Shown piece by piece: positions 17,780-28,079 of a DNA stretch of 62,893 nt. The position numbers and the translations under genes were made by a program. The stretch is taken from positions 1 to 62,893 of the forward strand of contig JAPOUM010000039.1 in the NCBI GenBank assembly GCA_026708645.1, read 5' to 3'. The stretch comes from Acidimicrobiaceae bacterium (GTDB lineage: Bacteria > Actinomycetota > Acidimicrobiia > Acidimicrobiales > Aldehydirespiratoraceae). Position 1 is the first letter of the stretch, and each line of letters starts with the position of its first letter. The notes below the pieces were generated by a model. That model saw nothing but the letters and a program-made list of their open reading frames with translations, had not been told where the DNA came from and did not search any database.

Positions 17780-18667
17780 TTGGGTGCTGTGACTGAGATT
17801 CATTTGCTGGTGAGCCCGCGAGGCGGTCGTGGTCGTGCTGCGGCCGCTGCCGCGACAGTGCGCCGGGTGATCGAGGAAGCCGGCCACACTCCGGTGGATG
17901 TGAGCGGCGCATCGGCTGCGGAGTCTGAAGCGGCAGCCATAACAGCCGTGGCCGGCGGGGCGCGGCGCCTGATCGCTGTGGGCGGCGACGGCAGCCTGCA
18001 CTTGGCGCTTCAAGCCGCCGCCGGCAGCGACACGGTGCTGGGCCTGGTGCCTGCGGGAACCGGCAACGACTACGCACGGGCTTTCGGCCTGCACGGGCTG
18101 AGCGTCGAGCAGTCGACCGAGCGAGCCCTGGGGCCGGCGCAGGCTGTGGACGCCATCTCCACCGGCAGCGGGCGCTGGGCTGCTTTCAACGTGATGGGGG
18201 GCTTCTGCGTGGACGTCAACCGCAGGGCCGAGCGGATGCGCTTCCCCAAAGGGCGGAGTCGCTACACCGCGGCGACCCTGCTGACGTTGCCAGGATTGCG
18301 CCATCGTGAGCTTGCGGTCACGGTGGACGGCGAACGCTCACAGTTCCGCAGCGCCTTTTTTGCTGTGGCCAACACGGCGACTTTCGGCGGGGGCATGGCC
18401 ATCTGCCCTGATGCCGATGCTCAGGACGGACTGCTCGACGTGTGCGTGGTCGGCGCCGTCAACCGGATCACGCTGCTGCGTCTGCTGCCTGCTGTGTTCG
18501 ACGGCGGCCATGTCGGCCATCGTCATGTGCATCTGTTCCGGGGACGCAGCGTCACCGTCGAAAGCCTCGACAGCGAGCCGCTGGATCTGCTGGCCGACGG
18601 CGAGCCGCTGGCACCGGCGCCGCTCACGGCCACGGCGGCGCCCGGCGCAGTGAGGTTCGCTTACTGA
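17780..18667 (+). CDS. Diacylglycerol kinase-family lipid kinase
   Basis: A 295-residue protein of the DagK/YegS lipid-kinase family. The N-terminal ATP-binding part shows VSPRGGRGRA, the signature VGGDGSLHLAL, and VPAGTGNDYAR; the C-terminal beta-sandwich part ends with DLLADGEPLAPAP, as usual. It probably phosphorylates diacylglycerol or a related lipid at the inner membrane face. TTG 17780 has AGG 8 bp upstream; GTG 17789 is an alternative. It is divergent from the M15 peptidase gene with a 254-bp gap in which I see no other feature. Confidence 0.88.
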   Translation: MGAVTEIHLLVSPRGGRGRAAAAAATVRRVIEEAGHTPVDVSGASAAESEAAAITAVAGGARRLIAVGGDGSLHLALQAAAGSDTVLGLVPAGTGNDYARAFGLHGLSVEQSTERALGPAQAVDAISTGSGRWAAFNVMGGFCVDVNRRAERMRFPKGRSRYTAATLLTLPGLRHRELAVTVDGERSQFRSAFFAVANTATFGGGMAICPDADAQDGLLDVCVVGAVNRITLLRLLPAVFDGGHVGHRHVHLFRGRSVTVESLDSEPLDLLADGEPLAPAPLTATAAPGAVRFAY

Positions 18668-18676
18668 GAAAGGCGC

Positions 18677-18733
18677 GTCGGGCTCGGCGGTCTCGGCCCT
18701 GAGCCCTGAGCCCTGAGAGCGTTCCGAGCCGAC
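18677..18733. terminator. Inverted repeat in the convergent gap (possible bidirectional terminator)
   Basis: GTCGGGCTCGG at 18677 pairs with CCGAGCCGAC at 18724 (ten pairs, one bulged G). The loop contains three copies of CCCTGAG. It lies between the lipid kinase and the convergent P-type ATPase stop. No T-run is present, so the role is tentative. Confidence 0.35.
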
Positions 18734-18735
18734 GG

Positions 18736-21246
18736 CTAGACGCTCCCGGGCGGGTCGGCTGACCGGCGTTGCGCCAGGTCGACCGCCAGCCACGCCCCTA
18801 ACCCGCCGAACGCCACCGCCGCCAGCATCAGAATCCAGCCGCTCACGGTCGGAGCTTCGAGCTCGAAGAACTCGCGTCCGAAAGGCACGGCCATGGCGAC
18901 TGCGTACGACCCGGCCATGCATGCAGCCAGTGCCACCTTCCAGCCTCGCAGAGGACGGCTGATCAGCAGCAGTATCACCAAGCCGATCCCCAGCAGTGTC
19001 ATCGTCGCCACAGTGCGGGCCTCGTACAGGGTGTGGCCGTCGAGACGGCGCACAACCTCATACAAGACGAAAGTCGCGGCGCCCGCCACAGCGCCCGCCG
19101 GCAGCGAGAAGCGCAGCACCCTCGGCAGGAAGCCGCTCTCCACCAGCTGATGATTGGGCGCCAGCGCCAGAAAGAAGCCGGGCACCCCCACCGAGAACGT
19201 GCCGATCAGGGTCAGATGGCGCGGCAGGAACGGGAAAGGCGAGCCGGCGATCCCGATCAGCAGGGTCAGCAGCACCGCGTAGACCGCTTTGGTGATGAAC
19301 AAGTTGGCGACGCGCTCGATGTTGTTTATGACCCGGCGGCCCTCCGCCAGCACCCTCGGCAGGGTGGCGAAACGGTTGTCGAGCAGCACGATCTGCGCCA
19401 CGGCCCGCGAGGCCGACGACCCCGAGCCCATGGCGATGCCCATGTCGGCGTCCTTGAGCGCCAGCACGTCGTTGACCCCGTCTCCGGTCATGGCCACCGT
19501 TCGTCCCCGCGACTGCATGGCTTGGACCATGGCCCTCTTCTGATGGGGATCGACTCGGCCGAACACGCTGTTGGACTCCAGCACGTCGGCGAGCTCGTCG
19601 GTCCGGCTCGGCAAGCGGTGTGCGTCGAAAGCTCCGGCGCTGTCGGCGCTGCCTGTGTCGCTGATGCCGGCACGCTCAGCGATCGCTGCCACAGTGGCGG
19701 GATGGTCCCCGGAGATCACCTTCAGGTCTACGCCCTGCCGGCGGAAAAAGGCGAGGATCTCCGGCGCGTCGGGGCGGATCGTGTCACCGAGATGCACCAG
19801 GCAGACAGGTTGGCGATCCTCGGGCAGGGCATGAGCAGAGCTTGAGACGTTTGAGGTGTTTGAGGCGACTGTCGACCCGGCGGCCTCGCCGTCAGAGTCG
19901 TCGGCTGATCGGGAGTGGGTCACTGTCAGCACCCGGACGCCCGCGGCAGAAGCAGCGGCGGCTCGGTTTCTGGCCGTGTCGTGCGCGGCGTCGGCGCCTT
20001 CCGGCCGAAGCAGCACGTCAGGCGCTCCGAGGTGATAGGTCCCCTGTTGCGAATAGCTGGCCGAAGCCCATTTGCGAGCCGACGAGAAGGGCACGCTGCG
20101 GGTCAGTTCCCATCCGTCGGGCCTTTCCGGCACAGCGGCCGCGATGGCCGCCAGGGTGGCGTTGGGCGCCGGGTCGGCCGCGGCCAGCGCCCCCAGCGCC
20201 AGCGACGCCTCGGCCTGCGTGGCTGCGCCGAGCGGCTCGGCACGGTCGAAGGAGATCTGGCCGGTCGTGATGGTTCCCGTCTTGTCGAGGCAGAGAGTGT
20301 CCACCCGGGCCAGCAGCTCCACCGACGCCAGCTCGCGGGCCAGCGCCTGACGGCGGGCCAGCGCCACGACCCCGGTGATGAACGCCAGGCTGGTCAGCAG
20401 CACCAGCCCGTCGGGCACCATCGCCACCCCGGCCGCCACCGTGCCCCGCAAGGCGTCCTGCCAGCGGTCCTCGTTGACCAGCAGCCTCACCAGCAGCAAC
20501 GCCGTCGCTGAGGGGATGATCCATTGCAAGCGCCGCAGGATCGTGTCAACCCCGCTTTTGAGTTCGCTGCCGACGAGCTTGAACCTGCGGGCCTCTTCGG
20601 ACAGCCGGGCCGCGTACGAGTCGGCGCCGATTGCGGTGGCCTCATACCAGCCCGCTCCGGCGCTGACGAAAGATCCCGACATCACCGGATCGCCGGGAGC
20701 TTTGTCGACAGGGTCGCTCTCACCGGTGAGAAGCGATTCGTCTATCTCCAAGCCTCGGGCCGACACGACTTCGCCGTCCACCACCAGCTGGTCGCCGGGC
20801 CGCAACTCCACTATGTCGTCGGCCACCACTTCGCTGGTGCCGACTTCGTGGATGCGCCCGTCGCGTGCCACCCGCACGCGAGGCGCCGACAGCACGGCCA
20901 GACGATTGAGAGTGCGCCGGGCTTGCAACTCTTGGGCGATGCCGATGACGCTGTTCGACACGACCACCCCGGCGAACAATGCGTCGGCGGGATACCCGGC
21001 CGCCATGATCAGCACGAACATCGAGCCGATGATGGCGTTGACCGGGGTGAGCACGTTGTTGCGCACGATCTGACGCACCGTCCGCACCGGCTGGTCCGGC
21101 ACGTCGTTGGTGCGCCCGTCGCGTCTGCGCTGTTGCACCTCTTCGGAGCTGAGCCCGGCCGGCACGCTGATCCCGGCCAGCACGCTGAGCCCGGCCGGTG
21201 TGCCGGCGCCGGCGCGGGCCCGGCCCGGCGCTTCGTCCTCAGACAT
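18736..21246 (-). CDS. Cation-translocating P-type ATPase, CtpE-like
   Basis: An 836-residue P-type ATPase from ATG 21246. It has the actuator motif SLLTGESDPVDK, the phosphorylated Asp in DKTGTITTGQ, LGAPDVLL in the nucleotide domain, and AMTGDGVNDVLALKDADMGIAMGSG. About eight to ten hydrophobic helices are arranged as in the family. The N-terminus (RTNDVPDQPVRTVRQIVRNNVLTPVNAIIG) strongly resembles mycobacterial CtpE, a calcium-uptake pump. It lacks an N-terminal metal-binding domain. Its start overlaps the stop of the upstream PIG-L gene by 8 bp, implying co-translation. Ion specificity is inferred. Confidence 0.9.
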   Translation of the reverse strand: MSEDEAPGRARAGAGTPAGLSVLAGISVPAGLSSEEVQQRRRDGRTNDVPDQPVRTVRQIVRNNVLTPVNAIIGSMFVLIMAAGYPADALFAGVVVSNSVIGIAQELQARRTLNRLAVLSAPRVRVARDGRIHEVGTSEVVADDIVELRPGDQLVVDGEVVSARGLEIDESLLTGESDPVDKAPGDPVMSGSFVSAGAGWYEATAIGADSYAARLSEEARRFKLVGSELKSGVDTILRRLQWIIPSATALLLVRLLVNEDRWQDALRGTVAAGVAMVPDGLVLLTSLAFITGVVALARRQALARELASVELLARVDTLCLDKTGTITTGQISFDRAEPLGAATQAEASLALGALAAADPAPNATLAAIAAAVPERPDGWELTRSVPFSSARKWASASYSQQGTYHLGAPDVLLRPEGADAAHDTARNRAAAASAAGVRVLTVTHSRSADDSDGEAAGSTVASNTSNVSSSAHALPEDRQPVCLVHLGDTIRPDAPEILAFFRRQGVDLKVISGDHPATVAAIAERAGISDTGSADSAGAFDAHRLPSRTDELADVLESNSVFGRVDPHQKRAMVQAMQSRGRTVAMTGDGVNDVLALKDADMGIAMGSGSSASRAVAQIVLLDNRFATLPRVLAEGRRVINNIERVANLFITKAVYAVLLTLLIGIAGSPFPFLPRHLTLIGTFSVGVPGFFLALAPNHQLVESGFLPRVLRFSLPAGAVAGAATFVLYEVVRRLDGHTLYEARTVATMTLLGIGLVILLLISRPLRGWKVALAACMAGSYAVAMAVPFGREFFELEAPTVSGWILMLAAVAFGGLGAWLAVDLAQRRSADPPGSV

Positions 21247-21982
21247 TCTCGACGCGCTTGAACGCTTCAGCGTGACCGACGCCCGCCCTGACGCCGGCCG
21301 CCCGGCACTTCTCGAAAACTCCGGCGCTGAAAGCGTCGGCTTGAGCGCCGTCGTCGTCGCCGCTGATGCCGTGCGTGCTCTCGAACTGGCTCTCATGCGC
21401 CAGCAGGGACTCGACCTTCGCGTAGATCTGGGCTCGGTCGACTCGTTCGAAGTGGTCCGGCGCCTCGCATTCGAACAGCAGCAACTCGTCGGGCCGGTGG
21501 TGGGCCAGCCCGTGCTCGCTCAGCTGCTCCCGGTAGAAGTGAGGGTCGCGGGCGGCGACCACCGCGTCCATGCACAAGAACCCGGCGGCGCGATGATCCG
21601 GGTGCAGGCGCCAGCGTTTGAAGGGGTCATGCCCCAGCACCACATCCGGGCGCAGCTCGCGGATCGCACGAGCCACACGGCTGCGCAGCGTCATGGTGGC
21701 ATGCAGCTCTCCGTCGGTTTCGCCGAGGAATCGAACCTCGCCGGTGACGCCGAGACGCTCAGCGGCACGGGACTGCTCGGACTGCCTGCGGGCCGCCAGT
21801 GCGGCGATGTCGGCGTCGGCGTCCCAGGTTCCCTTGGATCCGTCGGTGCACACCAGAAGGCTCACCTCGCATCCGGCCTGCGACCATTTGGCCAGCGTGG
21901 CCCCGCAACCGAACTCGATGTCGTCGGGGTGGGCGCCGATGGCGAGAGCCCGTGCCGGGCGCGCCAGATCTACAGTGGGCAC
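21239..21982 (-). CDS. PIG-L/LmbE family deacetylase
   Basis: A 247-residue zinc-dependent N-acetyl-hydrolase of the PIG-L family. The hallmark AIGAHPDDIEFGCGA at residues ~14-28 carries the His and Asp-Asp metal/catalytic residues, and WRLHPDHRAAG carries the second His cluster. Relatives include MshB and Mca in mycothiol metabolism and GlcNAc-PI deacetylase. The substrate here cannot be set; MshB is usually longer (about 300 residues), so mycothiol deacetylase is not claimed. GTG start. It is the first gene of a pair with the P-type ATPase. Confidence 0.87.
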   Translation of the reverse strand: MPTVDLARPARALAIGAHPDDIEFGCGATLAKWSQAGCEVSLLVCTDGSKGTWDADADIAALAARRQSEQSRAAERLGVTGEVRFLGETDGELHATMTLRSRVARAIRELRPDVVLGHDPFKRWRLHPDHRAAGFLCMDAVVAARDPHFYREQLSEHGLAHHRPDELLLFECEAPDHFERVDRAQIYAKVESLLAHESQFESTHGISGDDDGAQADAFSAGVFEKCRAAGVRAGVGHAEAFKRVENV

Positions 21983-22022
21983 GGATCCCGGCGGCTTTCA
22001 GCGCGGCAGAGCGACGGTCCGG

Positions 22023-22700
22023 TCACAGGCTCACGAAGTGGCGTTCGACGCCCAAGGCGACGCGTTCCGCGTCGGACAGCTCCAGCAGGTCCTCAGGATG
22101 ATCTATGTCGTAGGCCAGATCCTCGTCGTCCAGCACTGTCACCGCCAATCCCAGCCGCTCCGCTTCGCTCAGATGGCGCTGGAACGAGCCGGGCCCGTAA
22201 CTGAACCGGAAACCCGCCCCGGCAGCCACACAGATCACGTTCGAGCCGTCGCGCCGCCTGTCGGGCGCTATCACCATCCCCGAGCCCAGCACCGCACGCA
22301 GCGAGCGGGCCCGCGCCAGATCCGCATGAGCCACCACCACCCGTTCGACTCCGGCGGCCGACAGCTGCCGCACGGCTGTCGTGACCGCTGCGGTCAAGCC
22401 GGGCCGCCCCACCCTCACGACCGAAGCCGCTCGGTTCTCGGCCCAGGCGGCGACCTCGGCGTCGTCGCTCGCGACATGCACTGCCAGACCGTCGGCTGCT
22501 GCCAGCACTCGGCCGGCCATGCGACGCATCAGCTGCCGGCACCCCGAGCGCCCGAGAGCGGACTCCAGCCGGGACAGAGCCCCGTCGAAGCTGCGGATCG
22601 GCACGATCACGGCTGCGGCTGGAGTGCCTGCGGCGCGACCGTTGATTGAGGCGTCCGCGGCCGTGGAGTCATGCGGCGCTGAATTGTGCGGCGACGGCAC
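22023..22700 (-). CDS. cofC: 2-phospho-L-lactate guanylyltransferase (coenzyme F420 biosynthesis)
   Basis: A 225-residue nucleotidyltransferase of the CofC/FbiD family. Matching parts are VIVPIRSFDGALSRLESALG near residue 30 (usually VPVK..... AKSRL), VVVAHADLARA with the metal Asp, APDRRRDGSNVICV, and FSYGPGSFQRHLSEAERLG. The enzyme activates 2-phospholactate or phosphoenolpyruvate with GTP for F420 assembly in the cytosol. GTG start; the first ~28 residues (Ala/Ser-rich) may not be translated. Presence of this gene supports an F420-using actinobacterium. Confidence 0.87.
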   Translation of the reverse strand: MPSPHNSAPHDSTAADASINGRAAGTPAAAVIVPIRSFDGALSRLESALGRSGCRQLMRRMAGRVLAAADGLAVHVASDDAEVAAWAENRAASVVRVGRPGLTAAVTTAVRQLSAAGVERVVVAHADLARARSLRAVLGSGMVIAPDRRRDGSNVICVAAGAGFRFSYGPGSFQRHLSEAERLGLAVTVLDDEDLAYDIDHPEDLLELSDAERVALGVERHFVSL

Positions 22701-22912
22701 GAGGCGGCTCCATGTGGGCCTTGGGCTGTGACACAGCGAGTCTAGGGTTTCAGCCGTGAGCGCCCGGACGCCTCTGAGGGCCTCGGGGCGCGCCGCTTTC
22801 TTTGTTGAGAGCCATCGGCAGCCCTAGCCTCAGATCAAGACCCTCCATCCTTAGCTTGGACCGGGCCCGGACGCCGTGTCTGGCCGACGAAACTCAAGGA
22901 CGCGCTTCCAGC

Positions 22913-24067
22913 ATGAACTCACGAAACGAGACCTCCCCGGCTGAGCCCGATGCTGCGGGGAGAGTCGGGCGCTGGGCGCTGGGCGTCTTGCGGTCTCGGA
23001 CGGTCTGCGCGGGATTGCTGCTGGTGCTTGCAGCATCGACGGCGGCCTGCGGCGACGGAGACGACGCGGCCGACGCTGCTGAGGCCCGCTGCCAAGCCAA
23101 CCGCGACGCCGGCACGATCAACTTCGTGACCGGCTTCGGGTTCGCGGCCTCGGCGGGGATAATCGACGCAATCGTCGCCGACGCTCAAGGCTATTTCGAT
23201 GAGCTGTGCATCGATTTCGAGGTGCAGCCCGGGTTCGCCCCCTCCAACAGCGCTCTGGTGATCGAGGGGCAGGCCCAATTCGGCAACGCCGGGTCGTTCG
23301 CCGAGCTCGTCGCCAATAATGTCGCAGGCGAGGGTGACTTGGTGGCTGTGCTCCATTGGGGCCGCACCGCGATCGAAGCGATCGCTCTGCCCGAAGGCAG
23401 CGACGTCGAGACCTTCTCGGACTTGTGCGGGAAACTGGTCGGCATCAAGGGCGATCTTCCGCCTTCGCTGCAGGCGTCAGTGACCATGTCGGGGATCGAC
23501 CGGGACTGCTTCGACGAGATCCTGCTGGACGGATTCGATCCGATAGCCCACCTCGACCTCGGCATCGACGCCCTGCCCGTCTACAAATCCAACGAACCCA
23601 GCATTCTCACCGCCAACGGCGTGGCGTTCACGATGCTCGACCCGCTCGACTTCGGCGTTCCGTCGAGTTTCGGCATCACTTTCACCACTCGGCGGATGAT
23701 CGACGAGAACCCTGGCCTGGTAGCCGACGTGGTGCGGGCTCTGATCCGCGGCAACCACTTCGCCGCCGCGAACCCCGACACGGCCGTGGAGAACGCTTTC
23801 GAGCTGATCGAAGCGGCAGGCAACCCGATGTTCCTCGCCATGGAAGCCGAACGAAACCGCTGGGACGTGGAATCCGCTCTGATCGCCGACCTCGCCGCCG
23901 AGGGCCGTGGAGTCGGGATCCCTGACGAGGCCCTGCTCGGCGCCGAGATCGAAGCTCAAGTGAGCGCCGGCGTGTTCGAGCCGGTGCCGGACTGGAGGTC
24001 GATGATCGACGGCGCTTTCGCCGCTGACGCCTACGACGGCACCACGCTGATCTGGCCGGGCGGCTGA
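22913..24067 (+). CDS. NMT1/THI5-type ABC transporter substrate-binding lipoprotein
   Basis: A 384-residue extracellular binding protein from ATG 22913. Residues ~28-46 are a lipoprotein signal ending in LAASTAACG, with the Cys for lipid attachment. The mature part follows the SsuA/THI5-like pattern: INFVTGFGFAASAGIIDAIV, then AQGYFDELCIDFEVQPGF, and VIEGQAQFGNAGSF. With the next two genes it forms an importer of the nitrate/sulfonate/taurine/pyrimidine-precursor class. No thiamine riboswitch was seen upstream, so the substrate is undetermined. The 212-bp gap upstream (divergent from cofC) contains nothing else recognised. Confidence 0.85.
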   Translation: MNSRNETSPAEPDAAGRVGRWALGVLRSRTVCAGLLLVLAASTAACGDGDDAADAAEARCQANRDAGTINFVTGFGFAASAGIIDAIVADAQGYFDELCIDFEVQPGFAPSNSALVIEGQAQFGNAGSFAELVANNVAGEGDLVAVLHWGRTAIEAIALPEGSDVETFSDLCGKLVGIKGDLPPSLQASVTMSGIDRDCFDEILLDGFDPIAHLDLGIDALPVYKSNEPSILTANGVAFTMLDPLDFGVPSSFGITFTTRRMIDENPGLVADVVRALIRGNHFAAANPDTAVENAFELIEAAGNPMFLAMEAERNRWDVESALIADLAAEGRGVGIPDEALLGAEIEAQVSAGVFEPVPDWRSMIDGAFAADAYDGTTLIWPGG

Positions 24068-24077
24068 GGCCGGACTC

Positions 24078-25000
<923 letters not shown>

Positions 25001-25001
<1 letters not shown>

Positions 25002-25939
25002 TGGCCGGCTCCGGCTCGGCGTTCGAGGAGGCGCCGCCTGAGACGGCCGCGCCGGAGGCGCCTGAGGCCTCTCAGGGGCTTGCAGCCGCAGCAGAGGGAG
25101 ACGCCGAGGAGATCGCGGGGCGCCGCTTCGAGGAACCGCCGGAACTGCCGCGGCGGCCTCTGCGTCGCGCGCTTCTGCTGGCGGCGCCCTTCGCCGGCTT
25201 GACCGGCCTGCTGGCGGTGTGGGAGGTCTATGTCGAGGTTCGCGACCTGCGCCCGCTGACTCTGCCCCAGCCTTCCCAGGTGCTTCGTCATGTGGCGGAG
25301 AATCCCGGCTTCTACGCCCAGAACGGCTGGGTGACGGTGCAGGAAGCCTTCCTGGGGTTCGTGCTGGCTTTCGTCGCTGCGGTGGTCGTGGCCACGGTGA
25401 TGGCGCATTCGGAGCTCTTCGAGCGGGCTTCCACGCCTGTGATCGTGTTGATGCAGTCGACGCCGGTGGCTGTGCTGGTGCCGATCTTTCTGCTGTGGTT
25501 CGGGTTCTCGCCATGGCCCAAGATCCTCACAGCCATGCTCTTCGCCTGGGTTCCCTTCGTGGCCAATGCGCTGATCGGGTTGAGATCGGTCGACGTCGAC
25601 ACGCATGAACTGCTGCGCTCGGTGAACGCCGGCCGCTGGGAGATCTACTGGAGGCTGCGCATTCCGCATTCGCTGCCCTACCTTTTTGCGGCGGGTCGGA
25701 TCTGTGTGGGGTTGGCGCTGGTGGGCGCAGTCGTCGGCGAGTTCTTCAATTCCCGCGACGGCTTGGGCAACGCGGCGCGTGTGGCGCAGTCGCGGCTGCT
25801 CGTCGAGCAGTTGTGGGGCAGCGTGTTCGTGCTGGCGTTCATCGGCGTCGCCTTCGTGCTGTTGTTGATGGCCGTCGAGAAGCGGGTGCTGCGCTGGCAT
25901 GCCTCCCAGGCGGGCGGCCACCGCGGCATCCAGGCGTGA
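25001..25939 (+). CDS. ABC importer permease, SsuC/TauC-like
   Basis: A 312-residue permease from ATG 25001 (TGATG overlap with the ATPase stop; ATG 24989 would add four residues). After a ~55-residue acidic/Pro-rich N-terminus there are about six TM helices, e.g. FLGFVLAFVAAVVVATVMAH and FVLAFIGVAFVLLLMAV. The EAA loop SVNAGRWEIYWRLRIPHSLP identifies a BPD_transp_1 permease that contacts the ATPase. It completes the three-gene importer. Its stop overlaps the GTG of the RNase HII gene by 4 bp. Confidence 0.88.
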
Positions 25940-26760
25940 CGGTCGAATCCTCGCCTCCGCTGCGGAAAGCTCTGCGGGGTCGTGCGCCGGGGCTGCGACT
26001 GGAGCGGGATCTGTGGGCGTCGGGCGCCGCAGTGGTGGCGGGCGTCGACGAGGTGGGCCGCGGCTCCTGGGCCGGACCGCTGACCGTGGCGGCGGTGGTC
26101 GCCGACCCCGACAGGCGCATCTACAAGGTGCGCGACTCCAAGATGCTCAACCCGATCGAGCGCGAGGCTCTGCACGACCGCATTCGGGTGTGGGCTCGGG
26201 CGGTCTCGGTGGGTCACGCCAGCGTGGACGACTGCAACGATCTGGGCATGGCCGACGCTCAGCGCCTCGCCGCGCGCCGCGCCGTCGACGGTCTCGGCCT
26301 GCCGGTTGATCATGTGCTGATCGACGGCGCCTGGGACTTCCTGACCCCGGCGCAGCCTGAGCCCGAGCCCGAGCCTGAGGCCGGCGATGAGCCTGAGTTC
26401 GGCGATGCGCCTGTCGCCGCTGCCGGCCGCGACGCGGTCAAGGTCGGTGGCTCAGTGCCCGATGTCACCACGATCGTGCGCGGCGATGCTGCGAGCCTGT
26501 CGATAGCCGCCGCGTCGGTGGTGGCCAAAGTGACGCGCGACCGTCTCATGGTCGCGGCCGCGGACTGCTATCCCGCGTACGGTTTCGCCTCGAACAAGGG
26601 CTATCGGTGCCCCCGCCACGTCGCCGCGCTGGCCGCCTGGGGGCCTTGCGCCATCCACCGGCGCCGCTGGGTGTTCATGGACGACCTGCGCTGGAGCGGG
26701 ATCCCTCGACTGACGGACTGCGACGACTCCCAGACGAGCCTCTTCGACAGCGCCGTCTGA
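25936..26760 (+). CDS. rnhB: Ribonuclease HII
   Basis: A 274-residue RNase HII from GTG 25936 (GTGA overlap with the permease stop). It removes RNA from RNA-DNA hybrids and misinserted ribonucleotides. Catalytic motif VAGVDEVGRGSWAGPL (Asp38, Glu39), VDHVLIDGAWDF with the third acidic residue, and SLSIAAASVVAKVTRDRLM are present. Between IDGAWDF and IVRGDAASLS there is an insertion of about 35 residues beginning with a Glu-Pro repeat (PEPEPEPE), not normal for the family and probably a surface loop. Otherwise complete. Confidence 0.94.
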   Translation: MTVESSPPLRKALRGRAPGLRLERDLWASGAAVVAGVDEVGRGSWAGPLTVAAVVADPDRRIYKVRDSKMLNPIEREALHDRIRVWARAVSVGHASVDDCNDLGMADAQRLAARRAVDGLGLPVDHVLIDGAWDFLTPAQPEPEPEPEAGDEPEFGDAPVAAAGRDAVKVGGSVPDVTTIVRGDAASLSIAAASVVAKVTRDRLMVAAADCYPAYGFASNKGYRCPRHVAALAAWGPCAIHRRRWVFMDDLRWSGIPRLTDCDDSQTSLFDSAV

Positions 26761-26795
26761 TGAGGATCTCGGGGCTCAACGACCACCTCGAATCG

Positions 26796-26851
26796 GTTTA
26801 GAAATTCCTAAAATATATTGAAAAATAATAAAATAAGATTACAATGGCTGT
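26796..26851 (+). promoter_or_regulatory. AT-rich promoter/operator region of toxin-antitoxin module 1
   Basis: About 48 bp (26796-26843) are almost entirely A and T in a window that is otherwise GC-rich. It includes AAAATATATTGAAAAATAAT and a -10-like TAAGAT at 26834. It immediately precedes the GTG of the toxin gene. The composition points to a promoter imported with the module, and it resembles the repeat region ahead of the second module. Confidence 0.5.
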
Positions 26852-27190
26852 GTGGTTGAAGTCTGTGAGTACTCCGACAGTCTGGGCCGGAAGCCCTTCC
26901 GCGTATGGGTGCGTCATCTCGACCCGAGTTCTCGCGACAGGATTGAGGCTGCGATCCTGCGTATAAAGCATGGAAATTTTTCGCAAGTCAAGGGATTAGG
27001 CGGAGGGTTGCTGGAGTATCGTCTACACTTCGGGCTCGGCTACAGGATCTACTGCGGGCGGGAAGGTCAGGCTTTAGTTGTTCTGCTAGTGGGCGGAACC
27101 AAGGCCGGCCAGCATCGTGACATCAAGAAGGCGCGTGCAATGTGGCGGGACTACAAGAACAGGGGGAGCAGGCAAGGAGGCATGACGTGA
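26852..27190 (+). CDS. RelE/HigB-like toxin, module 1
   Basis: A 112-residue protein of the phage-derived Gp49-like/HigB branch of the RelE/ParE superfamily. Key parts are RKPFRVWVRHLDPSSRDRI, ILRIKHGNFSQVKGLGGGLL, EYRLHFGLGYRIYCGREG (the conserved E-x-R...G-Y-R-x-Y core) and GGTKAGQHRDIKKARAMWRD. Such toxins cleave mRNA on the ribosome. It comes before its antitoxin gene, as in HigBA, and overlaps it by 4 bp (GTGA). A closely similar copy lies at 31858. The GTG start follows the AT-rich promoter. Confidence 0.85.
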   Translation: MVEVCEYSDSLGRKPFRVWVRHLDPSSRDRIEAAILRIKHGNFSQVKGLGGGLLEYRLHFGLGYRIYCGREGQALVVLLVGGTKAGQHRDIKKARAMWRDYKNRGSRQGGMT

Positions 27191-27987
27191 CGCTCACCAA
27201 GGACTACCACGAGACTGCGCCGGACCGGATTCGTTGTGAGCGGGGGTACCGGCAGTCGCTGCTGGCTTGGGCGGTCGCTCGTTTGATCGCAGGCGAGGTC
27301 AAGGTCGCCCGGATCGGAATGCGTGATTACGTGGTCGGCGCCGTCGGTTTCGAGCGTCTCAGTGTCCTGGCGGGTGAGTCGCCGCAGCATTTGGAGCAGG
27401 TGTTCGGCGCAGATGAGGGTCTGTCGGCCGGTGACTTGTTCGAGGTGATCGTTCTGCTGGCGCAGCACGAGGATCTGCATTTTGAGTTGGGTGGCTATCT
27501 GGAGAGGTTCGGCGAGCCGGGCCGGTGGGACCATTTCGCAAGGCTGGGCCGCAAGGTCCGCTCGCGGTGGTGGCGCCTCAGGGACTTCAGGGAACGCAGG
27601 CGCCTGAGAAGCAACAACGTGCTCACCGTCGACTATCACGAAGGCGTCCAGGACCGGATCCGGCGTGAGCGCAAGAGCCGCAAGTACGTCTTGAAAGGGT
27701 GCGTCGAGCACTTGATCCTGGGCGAGGTCGAGATCGCCAGGTTCAGACTGCGCGATTACGTCATCGGCGCCGTCGGTTTCGAGCGTTTCGGCGCCATGGC
27801 TGGCGAGTCGCCGCAGCGCTTGGAGCAGGTGTTCGCCACTGAAGGCGCGCTGCGCACCGGCGAATTGTTCGAGATGATCGTTCTGCTGGCGCAGCACGAA
27901 GGCGTGGACCGTGAGCTGAGCGACTACCTGGACGACTTCACCGACGTCGGCAAGCACTCAACCCAAGCCGATCACGGCGCCGGGTGA
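27187..27987 (+). CDS. Tandem-fused double antitoxin, module 1
   Basis: A 266-residue protein from GTG 27187, with AGGAGG 6 bp upstream. Residues ~1-100 match the addiction-module antidote family (HigA-like helix-turn-helix): VTLTKDYHETAPDRIRCERG, LIAGEVKVARIGMRDYV, GFERLSVLAGESPQHLEQVF, LFEVIVLLAQHEDLHFEL. A basic linker (~105-140) follows, and then the same domain is repeated: VLTVDYHEGVQDRIRRER, LILGEVEIARFRLRDYV, ESPQRLEQVFATEG, FEMIVLLAQHEGVDREL. Normal members have one such domain of about 100 residues. The fusion might act as a built-in dimer on DNA. Paralogue at 32193. Confidence 0.82.
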   Translation: MTLTKDYHETAPDRIRCERGYRQSLLAWAVARLIAGEVKVARIGMRDYVVGAVGFERLSVLAGESPQHLEQVFGADEGLSAGDLFEVIVLLAQHEDLHFELGGYLERFGEPGRWDHFARLGRKVRSRWWRLRDFRERRRLRSNNVLTVDYHEGVQDRIRRERKSRKYVLKGCVEHLILGEVEIARFRLRDYVIGAVGFERFGAMAGESPQRLEQVFATEGALRTGELFEMIVLLAQHEGVDRELSDYLDDFTDVGKHSTQADHGAG

Positions 27988-28079
27988 GCGCTCCGATGCT
28001 GAGGCTCTTCGATGCTGGTTGACGGGGCCGCGGGGCTTGCAGCCGCCGAGCGCTGAGCAGCGCTAGCCTGAGGGTTGTC

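Noticed and set aside
22741..22912. Thiamine (TPP) riboswitch ahead of the NMT1/THI5-like transporter
   Set aside because: The conserved CUGAGA and ACCUGAUCUGG-type segments are not present.
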